DNA of 64,000 nucleotides, from the NCBI GenBank assembly GCA_030737875.1, contig JASFAX010000020.1:31138688-31202687 (forward strand), given 5' to 3'. Below, piece by piece: positions 10,108-22,212 of this stretch. The stretch comes from Allium sativum. Taxonomy: Eukaryota; Streptophyta; Magnoliopsida; Asparagales; Amaryllidaceae. Position numbers and translations under genes: made by a program. Within the stretch, counting starts at the first letter, position 1. The number at the start of each line of letters is the position of its first letter. The notes beneath the pieces were generated by a model. That model was not told the DNA's origin. It searched no databases and saw only the letters and a program-made list of their open reading frames with translations.

Positions 10108-10740
10108 GATGCAATTTGTTAAAGCATTTGATACCAGAAATAGTTAGAGTTCATTTGTGTTAGTATAGTTTCATGACGAACTATTTTGTGTGGGATCGTT
10201 ATGCAGAACTATTAACATCTAATCATGTACAAGTCGAGGAAGCAGTGTGTAATGAAATTAATACGACAAATATTGTAGAATATATGGTTGAAGATGCTGC
10301 ACGTTTAATGTTCCCTATTGCTCAATTTGCCGTTGACGTTGGTAATGCTGAAGAAGAACCATTATTAGGGAAAAAATATATGATTTATTAGATGTTGTGA
10401 AGAAACTCGTTTGGGAAAGCTGCATAGCGGAACCAAATTATCAGTAACTACTGAATACATTGCGATGAAATCCAAATACAACCTTATAGAAGCTGGATCT
10501 ATAGTTGTTGTACAAGAAGCAAAGTGGCATATGACTCCCAATAATTTAATGTGCGCAAATCATTATGAAGAAAAAAAAATTAGTGACGATTTTTGATTTA
10601 CCGTATCAAAAAATAGATACATATCTAAACAGTTGTAAGCTGTTTTAAAAAGAAGATATCAACTTTAGGAATTATAAAATATGTAGCTAGGAAAGGTACA
10701 AACCAAGAAAGAAGAAGAGAAAGGAAGTATCGGCATAACG
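10108..10740 (+). pseudogene. CACTA-1 (En/Spm) transposase Tnp2-like, left part
   Basis: Tnp2-type transposase catalyses cut-and-paste movement of CACTA elements. Reading across several frameshifts and stops gives, in order, an N-terminal segment like FMTNYFVWDRYAEL (10173 onward), a middle segment like KLSVTTEYIAMKSKYNL (around 10430-10490), then PNNLMCANHYEEKK, a segment like DLPYQKIDTYLNSCKL, and a basic segment ERYKPRKKKRKG near 10690-10725. These follow the order known for plant Tnp2 proteins. Reading stops near 10740, where CACTA-2 begins; the protein resumes at 47031, 36.3 kb away. Stops and at least three frameshifts show it is dead. Confidence 0.72.
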
Positions 10741-10759
10741 AAAAGACCCTATTACAAAT

Positions 10760-10980
10760 GTAATTTTACAACTGTCACCAAATGACAGTTGTAATAAAGG
10801 TTTTTACAACTCCTTTTTTACTGAGAGTTCTAAAAAAATTATTTTCAACAAGTGTCTTGTTTTGCCAGTTGCAACAGATATCTATTACAGCCTTTCTTTT
10901 TGGCCATGTGTAATATATGTCTATTTTAAGCAACTAATTTTTTTAGTTGTAATAAATGTCTTTTACAATTTTATTATTTT
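10760..10980. repeat. Left subterminal repeats of CACTA-2
   Basis: Several direct and inverted copies of a unit close to TTACAACTGTC or its complement, plus diverged forms. These would be binding sites for the element's own DNA-binding protein. Confidence 0.55.
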
Positions 10981-12019
10981 TTCACTGCAATGTGCGTTTT
11001 TCATAAATAGTATACTAATTAATTATTATTAATTTAGAAATATGAAATAATTAGTAACTAATAATATACAGTAATTAATTTTTAAATAATTAATATTAAG
11101 TATTTAATAAATATTTTACTCATAATTAATAATTTAGAGTTTATAATCGATAATTAAAAATCAAGAATTATGAAGAAATAACTAATAATTAATATTTAAA
11201 AGGTAATATTTAATCATTATGAAGTAATATTTAATAGTTTAATTAAAATTTCAAGCAACTTATATATTATTTTAATATAAATTTTCATATAATAATAAAC
11301 ATTTGCTATATACTAATTAACTTAACTATCATATTGAATCACTTTCAATGATTGGTTGATAGAAGTAGTAATCCACAACCCTCGTATTGAATTTTTTTTC
11401 CATCCATTATATGTTTCAAAACCTCATTTTTTATCTTATCACGCTATATAAGTTTCAACGTAATTCAATCCACCCTCCAGATTTTCTTTCCACCTCAAAA
11501 TTTTGTCTCGAACACCGAATCTTTTCCCTCCACGCCACCTAATTTTAAAACCATGCCCTTAGCATTATACGAGTTTAGACCCCGTGCGGATGCACGGCTG
11601 AAAAAATATACTTTAGATTAACACTTTTGGAAATAGGCATAAAAATAATATATTAATTTTAAAATAATTATTGTCAGTAATGATTTAAATAAACTAATTT
11701 TATATTAAATATAGGTTACACGTACCATTTAGAGGTAGATCAATAATAACTATTTTAATGGATAAAGATTGCATAGATGCTCTCGGTGTTAAGGTAACAC
11801 GGTACATTAAAACAAAAAGACTAAGATATAATAATATTGATTTGAGAATATTTTCAAAAGTTAAAAGCAGTGAATGGTTCTAATATATGTAGACATCGCA
11901 AATACATGAAAAACAAAGTGATACATAGTTCATCAATTAAGTTACATGCTCCCACAAAGCAAACAAATACTTCTAACCAATAAAAATAAAGGCAACAAAA
12001 TCAATGAAAAAAACAATTC
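10981..12019. other. AT-rich, no gene seen
   Basis: Interior of CACTA-2. Very AT-rich, without coding frames. A short palindromic motif CCGTGC-GGAT-GCACGG near 11583-11598 is the only structured item; such CCGTGC palindromes are common in plant repeats. Confidence 0.6.
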
Positions 12020-12340
12020 ACATTTCGATGCCAAGAACAATCTAAGTCGACTTAGTACTCTCAGTTGCATTGTTGTTTCCTTCATGGACCTCCTTATCGT
12101 TTTTCAGATGTTATTAGCAATCCGACTCCTTCAATTCCATTATAGTTTCAAACCTCCCCACTAATGCCAACATTTGCTCTTTCTCATCTCCAAGAATTTG
12201 CTCCTTGATTCCACATCATTGCTCAGTTTCACCTCCTCCTTGGCTAAAACTGCACTTTTAGCAGTAATAGTAGCAGGCGCCACCTTCTCTGCACATGTTC
12301 TTCAGTCTCTGGCTCTACCTGTATCTTTACTGCTAAAAAG
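12020..12340 (-). pseudogene. Possible coding remnant, Glu/Lys-rich coil
   Basis: On the minus strand one frame reads an acidic/basic, coiled-coil-like segment containing KEQILGDEKEQMLALVGRFE, broken by a few stops. Base composition here is richer in GC than the surroundings. It may belong to an accessory protein gene of CACTA-2 together with the exon-like pieces at 13172 and 15111. No family is recognised. Confidence 0.3.
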
Positions 12341-13171
12341 GGTATTTATAAGTAGTTTAAAATATACATAAAAAGAATAAAGCCTTATGGAATAATTCAA
12401 TTATAAAGACAGTATATTGCTTGATCATCACATATATATCTCTACCGTAAGTTCTGTGCATATTCAACATGTATCCCATAGGAATCAATAAGGCATTAAA
12501 AACATTAATATTTGAAGGACTCAAACAACCCATCTTGGTTGTTGTATGCCAGTGCAATGTGTATTGCACGAAACAGGGGATACTGTGCAATCCAAGATTA
12601 AAGAGAATCTCTTTTTTTTCCCACTAAATCCAAATGATACTTCAACTGACATGAAATAGGGTGGGTCGAATTTCGATTCAAGAAAAATAGGATAATCAGT
12701 TGAAGTTGAAATGCTTCATCTTACGTTTTAAGTTTCAATATTCAAGGCCAATCTATTAAGACTTTAACGAACAAAAATTATCAGTATGCTACACACAAAT
12801 AAATATATTCTAATTTTAATTAGTACTATTTATGTGCAGTAGAAAACTGAGCAATCAGTTTAGAAAATGAGTCAGTATCACTTTAAATCTGAAGCTAAAC
12901 AATATTCTCAGTTTTATACACTAACCATTGCACCCAGTTTATTAAAACTTAGAAAATGATCGGTTTATAAGCAAAGAAAATGCCCATTTGCTTAGTTTTA
13001 TAAATCTAGGCATTATTCTTAATTTATAGAAATTATCAGGATTTACTCAGTTTAAGGAGAATGTCCCTCTCTATTTTCAATAAGGCATTTTCTCGGACGT
13101 GTTGTGAGTTGTTTCCTTAAGAAAAAATTTTGAGTTAGCTTAAAGCATAAGAAAGGAAAAGAAAAACTTAC

Positions 13172-13265
13172 CTGTCAGTGACATGAGTATTGAAATCTTG
13201 GCCTCTGTGCTCCTTCTAACATTCTGACTTAAGCTGCAGAACATCCTTATCGATACGTTGTGCTG
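13172..13265 (-). other. Exon-like segment with strong splice donor (minus)
   Basis: On the minus strand an open stretch containing IDKDVLQLKSEC ends CTGACAG followed by GTAAGT (plus 13166-13171), a near-ideal 5' splice site. One stop interrupts it. It could be an internal exon of a decayed minus-strand gene in CACTA-2. The product is unknown. Confidence 0.3.
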
Positions 13266-15110
13266 TCAATAGGATCACATGCATTGATCTTGAGCCAAAA
13301 ATCCCAATCCTTAACTGAAATGTTACTCTACGTCCTTAACTCTTATCATTCAATAGGCCCTCATGCTATATTTTTCAGTCAGTCGGTATTCAAGCTACCT
13401 GCAGCTTGCATTCCATTCATCATTATCTAACCAGATATTAAACATACATATAGTCCTCACTCACCTCAAGCCGACATGCGCCCAATCTTTTTTAGCTATT
13501 GTCTACTATTCTTTGTTTTAATCGCCTATCGTATGTTACTGCACTTCCGCTACTTCTTTTGCTTCAAGATAGTTGGATCTCTCACGTAGCTCACCAACCA
13601 TACTGCATAGCATAACCCTCAACCTGCTCCTCACACTTTTCAATATTCACTGGTTTTTTTCATATCCCAACAGTTACAATATTCATGCATTAGCCATTGC
13701 ATTTCATAGTTAGATAAAATATATCCATGAATTTTCTATGGAACATCCACTTAAGTTCCGATAATCGGTACTGAAGTAGCAAAAAGCTGGACATGACTAT
13801 ATATATATGTAGAAGTGTTATGAACATAAATAATCAAATATTTTCATAACACAGAGACGTACTGGATGAAAAAGGCTTAAAATAAGATATATTATATTAT
13901 AGAAAATTTGTGGCTGGAAATAAGAATTTATAACAAAATGCAAAAAGAACAAAAGTCAAAAATACATCCAAGTACATATTGTTCGTTACTGAATTACATT
14001 AGAGAGATCTTACAACAAAATGCCAATTAAAATTATGCAGTGGACATACACATATACGACTTCACAAATAGGTGATACCTAACTACTACCATTTTATCCG
14101 ATTTCTTCACATGGTATTTGTTGACAATTTATCATGCATCTGTCCTTGTTGACTATTTACCATTTTGGAGGAAAACTCGGCCTTGCTTTAGTAATGTGTA
14201 GAAGTTCTATGTATAACATGTGCACACCATGTTATTGTGCTATATACTAATTATTTTTCATTTACAATAATAGAAAGCTTAACTAATTTATTTTGTTGTG
14301 TTGTTGTGAGCATATAACCAAAAAATTTCCAAATAGCATACAATTCTAAAACCATAAAGAAGCTTAGCATTTGTACATAGTAAAGAGCAATATAAATAAA
14401 CAAAAAGCCAACACCATGATCTTTACTAAAAGAGACAGAAAATATTATATCTTGATGGAGGGTGATCTACAACCAAGACGCTTCCCTTTATAACTTTTGA
14501 TTTTATGTTTCGTCGGTAATCGTTAAATGACAGAGAATTACACCCATAAGAATGAATTTAAACAAATGAAACAATGATCAACAATATAAGAATTGAAGAA
14601 AAACTCATCTGCTAAATGCTTAGCTTATTTAAGTTCTGATCTCAGTGGTTAATCCATTTGTGTTTGCAAAACAGACATCATCTCTAAATATACATGTATT
14701 TGGAAGAAAGTAATTTTAAATAAGCTACCAAAGTTAAACTACTCTAAAAAAATTGGAGGATTGCATCCGATTAAAAGCTATATCTTTGCAAAGTAGCTAA
14801 AAGTTTGTGTTTCCTCATCTTTTGAAATGATTTGATCCATAATAATTTTATTTTTTTGGGAAAAAATTGGATAATCGGTTGTATATGGCATATTGAGTCT
14901 TTAAATGTTCAATTAGTTGAGCTGCAATGAATTGAAAGAGAAAATGCATTTGTTTGTAGTAAACCTTTGAGTTTGTATGGCAGCTCAGTAATTAACAATG
15001 ATCTTTGCCAATGAACCTTTGAGTCAATGACATCTACAATATAACCAACCAAAAGAAAATTACAGCCAAAAAGAAGTATTCAAGATGACGTAAATAGAAA
15101 ATCATCTTAC
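13266..15110. other. AT-rich intergenic or intronic DNA, nothing identified
   Basis: No coding frame, TIR or LTR signature was recognised. If the minus-strand exon-like pieces on either side belong to one gene, this would be intron. Confidence 0.5.
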
Positions 15111-15290
15111 CTTCCTCCAACGCATTTAAAAGGTTCCTTCTTTTCAAACTGCATTCCACTACCTCAAAATCAGAGGATCTTTTCCTTTTATTAATAGTTA
15201 TCCTCAATCCATTCCATATTTTCACTCTCTCCCAAATGCCAGTCAAAACCCTAAACACCGTGTTCTCTGGATTCGAAAATCGATCCAACG
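15111..15290 (-). other. Exon-like ORF with splice donor (minus)
   Basis: A minus-strand frame runs from about 15300, containing NPENTVFRVLTGIWERVKIW and a basic KRKRSS patch. It ends GGAGGAAG followed by GTAAGATG (plus 15103-15110), a good 5' splice site. The frame past the donor becomes hydrophobic and AT-rich, as intron sequence does. It may be a first coding exon of a gene carried by CACTA-2. No homologue is recognised. Confidence 0.35.
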
Positions 15291-16699
15291 CTCGCAGATC
15301 TAAAAAGGCAAAAGCAGTTAGAGGTGAGGAGCGATGGAGTTAAAGTTTGTAGCCATTAACAAAAGGTGCTTGTAGTTTAGAGTTGAGAGCAAGGGAGAAA
15401 TAAGAAGAAAAATATGTAATACGTGAAGATTTCCAAGTTACCATCGTCTGAAGCAATAAATTAATCTGTGAAAAAGATGTCTAGACTCTTCTTATGCCTC
15501 AAGCGGTGAAGTAATAAATTAATTAATTCCTTTGTGTAATGTGTTAAATTCTTGGAAATCTAAGCAATCATTACATTGCAGCAGTTCTTGTGTTGGAAAC
15601 TTAAAAGCCATTTTAAATAAATATAATATTAATAATAAGGATTGTTGATGGTTGAGATTTTTTTTTTTTTAATAAATATGCAACATTTTGGTGGGAAATG
15701 AATGAACATGGTGCGGCTATGTGGCTAAGAGCAATAATTAGTCTTTTTATTATTATTATTAAACATGGGGTACACATGTACGAAGAGAATACATTTTGAA
15801 TGCAATGGAAGAGATTTTTTTCATTATTATTATTTAGTATTAACATTGTGGAGGAAAAAAATGGGCAGTTTTGGAGGGAAAAATGACTTGCTTTTTGTTA
15901 GATTAGATTTTTCAGCTTGGGTAGCCTAACCTCCTAAGTTAAAAAGCAAACCTCATAAAAACAGCTTCCCTCTATTCCTAAATCGCTAAATCATTTTATC
16001 GAGCGAAAAAAGGAGTAAAAAGAAAGAGCGCCCACGTTGTTTCTCGACCTCCAAGGGAGTTGAAGTCACAGTGTGGCGACGGCGACTAAATGATTACTAG
16101 TGGTCGATGAATACGTCTGAGCTTGAGGCCGTCAAAGTATTGGTAGATCAGCGTCGCTTCAGCAACCAGTAATGGGTGCAGAGCGTTTGATGGTGACACT
16201 AGGTGAAGCTACAGTCGTACTTAACAATGGTTGATGCGTTGGCATGATTGCTGGCCCTAGAATTATTGGTCTCAGAATTCTTATAAGGTTTGTGATCGTT
16301 AATATATTAAGGAATCCAAGCACTTGGCGGCTGCAATTAATAGTGCGATCCATAGAGCTTTTGCTATTTCTAATCCTTTGAAACCTAAATCTGAGCCAGG
16401 TTAATTTGCTTCTTATATGCGTTCTAGTATCAGTCATGAGTTGGAGAGTTGGTCAGAAGTGGAGTTTTGATAAAGTTTTCGATGGATTTGTGATTTAAAA
16501 TCGTTTTAGTTATGCTAGCAATCTTTTTAATTGAAGATTCATCTAAATCTAAATTATTACTTATGTGTATCAACTCAAACAGGTATATAATTTCTTCATA
16601 TAGCTAGGCCTGAGGCATATATTTGTCATCTTTCGCCATGTTTGGCATAGATAGACATTTGGTTTGACACATATATTTGTCGTCTTTCTACATATAGGC
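15291..16699. other. No gene recognised
   Basis: Mixed AT-rich DNA. The stretch 16020-16440 has ordinary coding-like base composition and may be an old captured fragment, but frames on both strands are short and no family is recognised. Confidence 0.45.
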
Positions 16700-17051
16700 T
16701 AGGGCTGACAATTAGAACCGAGAACCGAAAACCCGAACCAAACCGACCCGAAAAGACCCGAACCCGACGGGTCTCGGGTCGGGTCCAGATGATGAAAAAT
16801 ACATTTAAGACCCGATCAAACCCCGCCCGAATTGACCCGACCTGAAAGAACCAACCAAAAAATATTGAAATACATGTATTTATAGTGTTATAATCCAACC
16901 GAACCCGAATTGACCCGATCCGAACATAAACTCGGATCGGGTCCAGATTTTTGAAATGTATAGTTCAGACCCGACCAAACCCGACCCGTTTAGAACCGAG
17001 ACCCGACGGGTCGGGTCCGGGTCCATCGGTCGGGTCTAATTGCCACCCCTA
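16700..17051. mobile_element. hAT-type MITE with CCCGAC-rich interior (352 bp)
   Basis: Terminal inverted repeats are TAGGGCTGACAATTAGA at the left and the complement of TAGGGGTGGCAATTAGA at the right (15 of 17 match). The flanks are CATATAGGC (16691-16699) and CATATAGC (17052-17059), an 8-bp duplication with one added G. TIRs of the TAGGG type and 8-bp duplications are hAT features. The interior is built of CCCGACC/GGTCGGG-type words and has no transposase. Confidence 0.8.
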
Positions 17052-18125
17052 CATATAGCTTTGAAAATGTTAACTCAGTTAGTATCGTATTCTACTCGTT
17101 TCCTTAGTTTGACACATGTTCCAAAATGATTTTATTCTTTTTGTATAACAAGATTATTAGTCTCAGCGATTAACAATGTCGTTCCCATACCTTTTGCCTT
17201 TTGTTTATCCTTGTTGTTTCTTCATAACATCGACTCATGCTTCAAATTATATAAGAAATTAAAGATATCAGCAAAAACACATGATAATCTGGTTTATATG
17301 AAACCAGTGAAACTAAATTAAAGTTACATTCTTACTATAAATACAGGAGAAAAATATTACAATTTTAAAACATAACTTCCGCTGTGATGACCATACATTT
17401 GATCTCTTACAACAAGCATGATCTTGAGATACCATGCTGGAGGACTTAAGAAACTGAAAAAGTAGTTTGGAGAATCATGTTGATTTTTACATCTTTTATC
17501 TCTTACGACCTACCAAGAGTTTCATTGCTTTTACATAACATAATGGAATGACGCCATGTTTGGCATAGATAGATATTTGGTTTTCAAAAAGCTTAACTGC
17601 AACGTATATGGTAGTTTAAAGAACATACTAGCTATATGTATTTCTTCTCTTAAATTAATCACTAGGCAGTTGGTGCAAAAAGTACTTTATGGTTCTCTCA
17701 CAAATAGTTAAGAAAGATAGACCCAAGTACCATGCACATAATTAGGACCTTGCTGTGATAGTGGTTGTAGAAGTATTTATTTTGTAATTTGCTGAGTCTA
17801 TTCCATGCAAAATTTTCCATCTTTAACTTGGTTGAATTACTCCCTAAATTTTCAGAACTTGCAAGTCTGAGTTATACAATTCATGAATGAAAGCTTAAAG
17901 TCCAACTTAACCTTTGAATTGAACTGTCGTAAAGGTTTGAAGATGTTAAGAAGCGGTTTTTTCGGGCAATTTCGGCGTTGACCGGGCCGGAATTCACATC
18001 AAAATCCATTTCCGGCACCGAAGAGCAAAAAGCACGTGTTTTCCTGTTTGAAAAGCAATTTTAGTGGTCGGATTTATAATTTTTCTACATGACTGGAACG
18101 AAACCGAAAACCGGATTTTCGAACA
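17052..18125. other. No gene recognised
   Basis: AT-rich DNA. From about 17940 a GC-richer patch (CGGTTTTTTCGGGC, GGCCGG) resembles LTR debris and leads into the tRNA-like segment. Confidence 0.45.
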
Positions 18126-18190
18126 TTGGCCAGGAATTGAACCTAGCTTGCATGGTACGCAGTAGGTTGTGTTACCACTCGGCCAACATA
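18126..18190 (-). other. tRNA-like segment (minus strand)
   Basis: On the minus strand TGGCCGAGTGG (plus 18175-18185) fits a pol III A box and GGTTCAATTCC (plus 18133-18143) fits a B box, about 32 bases apart, as in tRNA genes. Acceptor arms do not pair, so I call a pseudo-tRNA or SINE/LTR-embedded tRNA-like sequence, not a tRNA gene. Confidence 0.45.
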
Positions 18191-18249
18191 AATTTTCTTA
18201 AGATACATTACTTGTACATATTTTTCTAACATAAAAATCTGAAAATTTG

Positions 18250-18343
18250 AGGCCCCCAAACTTCCCCCTTCCTCCTCCTCCCGGACACGAGGCCCTAGGC
18301 GACCGCCTAGGTCGCCTATGCCCAGGGCCAGGCCTGAGAATTA
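18250..18343. repeat. Palindromic GGCCCTAGGCGACC-type repeat end
   Basis: This stretch contains CGCCTAGG palindromes and ends near GCCCAGGGCCAGGCCTG. Its complement resembles the CAGGGCCGGCCCTG-type termini of plant hAT MITEs. The partner end was not found, so only a fragment is called. Confidence 0.35.
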
Positions 18344-18830
18344 TGCAAATAAAATCTTAAATTCCATCTATTTTTTAACAAAAATTAATTTCTCTTTCAT
18401 TTAACAAATAAATACAATCCTTGAAGTGTATTATTATGGCATGCATTAATAAAACCGCACAACGTACATTTAAATGGTAATTTTTTTATAAATAGCGATG
18501 GAAACACTTGAGTTATTAATAGTGACAGAAATAAAAACACTTTTTAAATGAAAAATAAAGTATATGATATCCCCTATTTGAACATCATGTATGTATTAAT
18601 AAAAGTTATGAATTGAATACTGATATCATGTCCTTATACACTTTTTTCATTTTTAACGTTCTCCACATTTGAACGTTGTTTTTTTCGCTTCCCTCTATGG
18701 TATGATATCGTTGCTCTACTTATTTGATTTGTGTTTACATTGCTTTTATTATGATACTTATATACATCGAAGCTGCCTACAGTAGTTCTACTGTTTGGTG
18801 CACTTTAAAAAACCTAGACTGAAAGCTTGT

Positions 18831-18958
18831 GAAGTTTGGATTGATGTGGCGGTGGATCCAAAATCTTTCTTGTGGAAACCGAATTCCAAGATGAATACCA
18901 TTGGAGAAGTTGTTGTATCAACCATGGTTTGACGCAAAGATTTCGTTGTCTTTGACTA
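18831..18958 (+). pseudogene. En/Spm-type accessory protein fragment (Tnp1-like)
   Basis: The frame reads EVWIDVAVDPKSFLWKPN, then GEVVV, one stop, then RKDFVVF. This resembles the conserved segment of plant En/Spm TNP1/Ptta-type proteins, in which a similar motif ends in WPKDxVV. It sits inside CACTA-2, consistent with an accessory gene of that element. The fragment is short and the assignment is from memory of the motif only. Confidence 0.35.
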
Positions 18959-19053
18959 GTGTACTCACGTAGGGTATGCAATCTTTTGTAGATAAAACTT
19001 ATATCTTACAAATATACTTTTTGTGTTGTATCAAAGTTATTGGAATGATTATG

Positions 19054-20891
19054 TGTTGACACATTTTTTGGTCGAAGTTGTCACACGTCAAGATTTTAGT
19101 TAACGACGCGTTCAAGCGTCAATAACGTTGTCAGAAAACACAAAACGATTTGGTCGAAGTCACGAAATGTTCGAAAAAGAATTGGAAATGACGTCAAGTC
19201 GTAAAATCATCGTCGATGGACTTGTGAAAACTGACGTAGTAAAAATATGTGCTCGACTCGGTCCGATCAGCTCAAAACGCTTGAGCGCGTCGGTCTGATA
19301 ACGTTGCAAACTCGTCATGCAACAATATATGGTTTTGGTATAAAACAGTGTCGTGCACTCAAAACAGCATATCGACACGCGTCGATCACGAAAAATGACT
19401 TGTGCAGCTCACGACAAAGAAATCTGGTAGGGTAGCAAAAATTGATCTGACAAGTTCAAAACGCTTGATCGACATGGGAAAATCGTGAAAAACCATGCGT
19501 AAATCCTTGGCCGATCACTGGAAAATTTGGTAAATTTAGTATGTTTTGCATTCTGAAAATGCTTGAGCAACACGTGAAAACAACTCAAATCCCGATGCTG
19601 AACACGGTTTGAAAATCTGGCAATTTGGCAAAAATGGTAAAGTTGGTAAATTTGGCATGTCCAAAAACCATGGATCGGTACGATGGATCCATCAATTTCC
19701 ATGTGCGCAACATAGGAAAATGCTTTGGCAAACTCGGCTTGGCAAGGCAAATATTGCATCACTCTGGGATGTGATTTTCTTCGACTTCACACCAGCCCCA
19801 ACAACGAATCCCCCGGCTCCACATCGTGATCAAGTGATGCGAGATTTGGCAAAAAGGGCGGATGCGATATTTTGGTAAAGCAAGAAAGGTGGATTGGCAT
19901 GGTGAATTTCGGTATTGGCACGAGCGCGCATCTTATCCCTATGATGTGATAATCTGGCATGGCAAAGCAATACGATTTTTGGCAAGTTCAAAAGGTGGCA
20001 GGTCAGAGTTTTTGGCAAATCGGTTTCGCTTGATTGCATCAGGTGATGCAATATTTTCACCAATGCAGACACGATGAAATGTGGGGCGGATTTCTGGAGT
20101 AATGCGGGGCATTTGCCAAATCTTTTTAGCCTGAAGCTTTTGGCATGTGAATCATCAATTTTTCCCTGATCCGCACATGATTTGAACCCCGTTTTCTGAT
20201 GTGGGTTTTCCAAGCAATCTGATGCGATTTTTTCCGACCATAGAATAGTTGTGTGATTTTTTGGATGCGAGTTTGAAGGATGCAATTTTCGTATCCTGCT
20301 CCGCAGGGCGAAATTTCATACTATGGTCCACAAATCTCATCTACTCCTGCCTAACCCACTACCTATAAATACCTCTACCTCATTCTTCCAAGGGATTGGA
20401 TTTTATTTGGATTTTTGACACTTTAGGAGCTCTCAAGCACCATTAATGGCTTCCATCTTCTTCTCCATGACCATTGGACATATCTTGGACCACTAAAATG
20501 TTGCGTAAACGTTTTCCATCAACTTTTGGACTGTTCTTGGATATTTTTAGATTTCTTGAGCATTGAAGCTAATTTTTGGACATTGTTGACCAAATCAACA
20601 TATTTTACACTCAACCAAGAAGGGCATTTTGGTTGAAGTTTAGAATTAACAATTATTCTGTTGTTTTATTATAACGCTTTATACTCAAATATTGTCTGAA
20701 CTTGTATAACTATTATAATCAGCAATTACATGATGAATGATTATTATAAAGTGGATGTAGGAGTCAGTGCCGAATCGCTATAAAACGTTGTTTTCTCCCT
20801 GCATTACTTTGCTTCGGATATTCAGATTGTTGTTTTACTATAAACATACACTTGGTTGTGGCGTCGAACAACGACAATTCCCATGTCAACA
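19054..20891 (+). repeat. 5' LTR (1,838 bp) of Tat-like element
   Basis: TG…CA-bounded. It contains repeated words such as GGTCGAAG and TTTGGCAA and a TATA box at 20364-20371. Homologous to 24721-25419 plus 45478-46554. Short ORFs on both strands here are not genes. Confidence 0.85.
20364..20371 (+). promoter_or_regulatory. TATA box of Tat-like LTR
   Basis: TATAAATA in the 5' LTR. The 3' copy (about 45998) has decayed to TATAATTA. Confidence 0.6.
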
Positions 20892-20894
20892 CTT

Positions 20895-20912
20895 TGGCGC
20901 CCAAGAAGGAGG
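20895..20912 (+). other. Primer-binding site, Tat-like element
   Basis: TGGCGCCCAAGAAGGAGG starts three bases after the 5' LTR. TGGCGCC-starting sites are common in Tat/Athila lineages. The priming tRNA is not assigned. Confidence 0.6.
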
Positions 20913-21476
20913 CACCCAACTTCAACTTCAGTCTTAACTCTCAACCTTGGTCTTCAGATTTTGAAATTCAACCTCAATTTTCTCTCAGAAACTAACCTCA
21001 CTCGCTTTCTCATAGCTTCAACTTTAGTCTCAGCTTCAACTTTAGTCTCAACTCTCAACCTTGGTCTTTTGATTTTGAAAGATCTCATTTCTCGCTTAGA
21101 ACAACAAGAAGAACATTTCCATCGCCAAGCGGCCACAAGGATTTACGAGACAGTCAGGCTAAGGAAATGTTGTTGGAATAAGTGCTAGCGTTCCGCAAGG
21201 ATTAGCTCGGGACTTGAGGGAAATTCCTGAAGAACAACCCTGTGGCGACAGTTAGAAAGCAGGGTTGCGGCTTCTGGGTGACGTACTGTGTATCGGGTGC
21301 GGCTAAGGTGCGGGGGTGCGGCAAGGGGTGCATAGTGGCGTATCCCAGCATTTGGGTTGTGGGGTGCGGGAACGGTGCGGATTTGGGGTGCGTCGGTGGC
21401 ATGAAAGGTAAATTTTAGAACTTTTGGGATAGTCGTGTTCTTCTTGCGAGAGAAATTGGAGTACCCTGCACCTAAT

Positions 21477-21653
21477 AACATTCGACTCATTTATAGGAAG
21501 AGTGAGCAATACTTGAAAAAAGAAACAAAATTGTGAAATGTTGGAGGCGATTAATTTGATCCAGTTGACGGTGCGGAGGAGCTTGAAATAACGAATCTTT
21601 CACTTGATGAGCCGAAGATGGAAGCCATGATTATTCAAGACGATGAATATTAA
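21477..21653 (+). pseudogene. hAT transposase C-terminal fragment
   Basis: The frame of 59 codons reads NIRLIYRKSEQYLKKETKL, two stops, then FDPVDGAEELEITNLSLDE. This matches the style of the extreme C-terminus of plant hAT transposases (HNNLRL…, then LSLDEPELE). The surrounding 21290-21890 has inverted GGGTGCGG/CCGCAC words, as if a partial hAT element inserted in the interior of the Tat-like element. The ends of that insertion were not fixed. Confidence 0.5.
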
Positions 21654-22212
21654 ACATGAAATGTATGTTTAATTCTTTGTCATTTAACTATTAAGGTTTA
21701 AGGATGATGAAGTAGTGTATTTGACTATTTGGTTTAATTTTAATGAAACTCTTAATTTTCGTAATAGATTTTATCATATACACACACACACATATGTTGT
21801 ATCCCCCGTACCTACATCCTCATATTTTCATATTTGTCGAATTTACGTATCCCCGTACTACGCATCCGTACCGCCGCACTCGTATCCTTGCTTCCTAGGT
21901 CGACAGCAATCCACACACAACCATTGGATTGGCTAGATTCGGGGGCAACTTCTCCAATCCCATTCAATGTTCATCCCAGGTTGTCGTCAATCGGGTCACA
22001 AGATCAGACATTAGAAATGTCACTCAAGCGCCAGTGCGCGCAGCTTTGGACGCAGGAACTCCCGTAGTTCCAAATGTTGGATTTGTGCCCATCGAGGCAC
22101 CTCAATCAGGATAGAGCCAATTATTTTTCTTGGCGTTTGAACTTTTGTTAGTGTTGGACTTGACGCTGGGGGAACCAGCGTCAATTTCCATATTCTAAAT
22201 CAGTTTCTCGGC

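Noticed and set aside
10747..10752. CCCTAT as the left CACTA terminus
   Set aside because: It does not match the right terminus (CACTACAACA) and no 3-bp duplication fits, so the left end is given as approximate.
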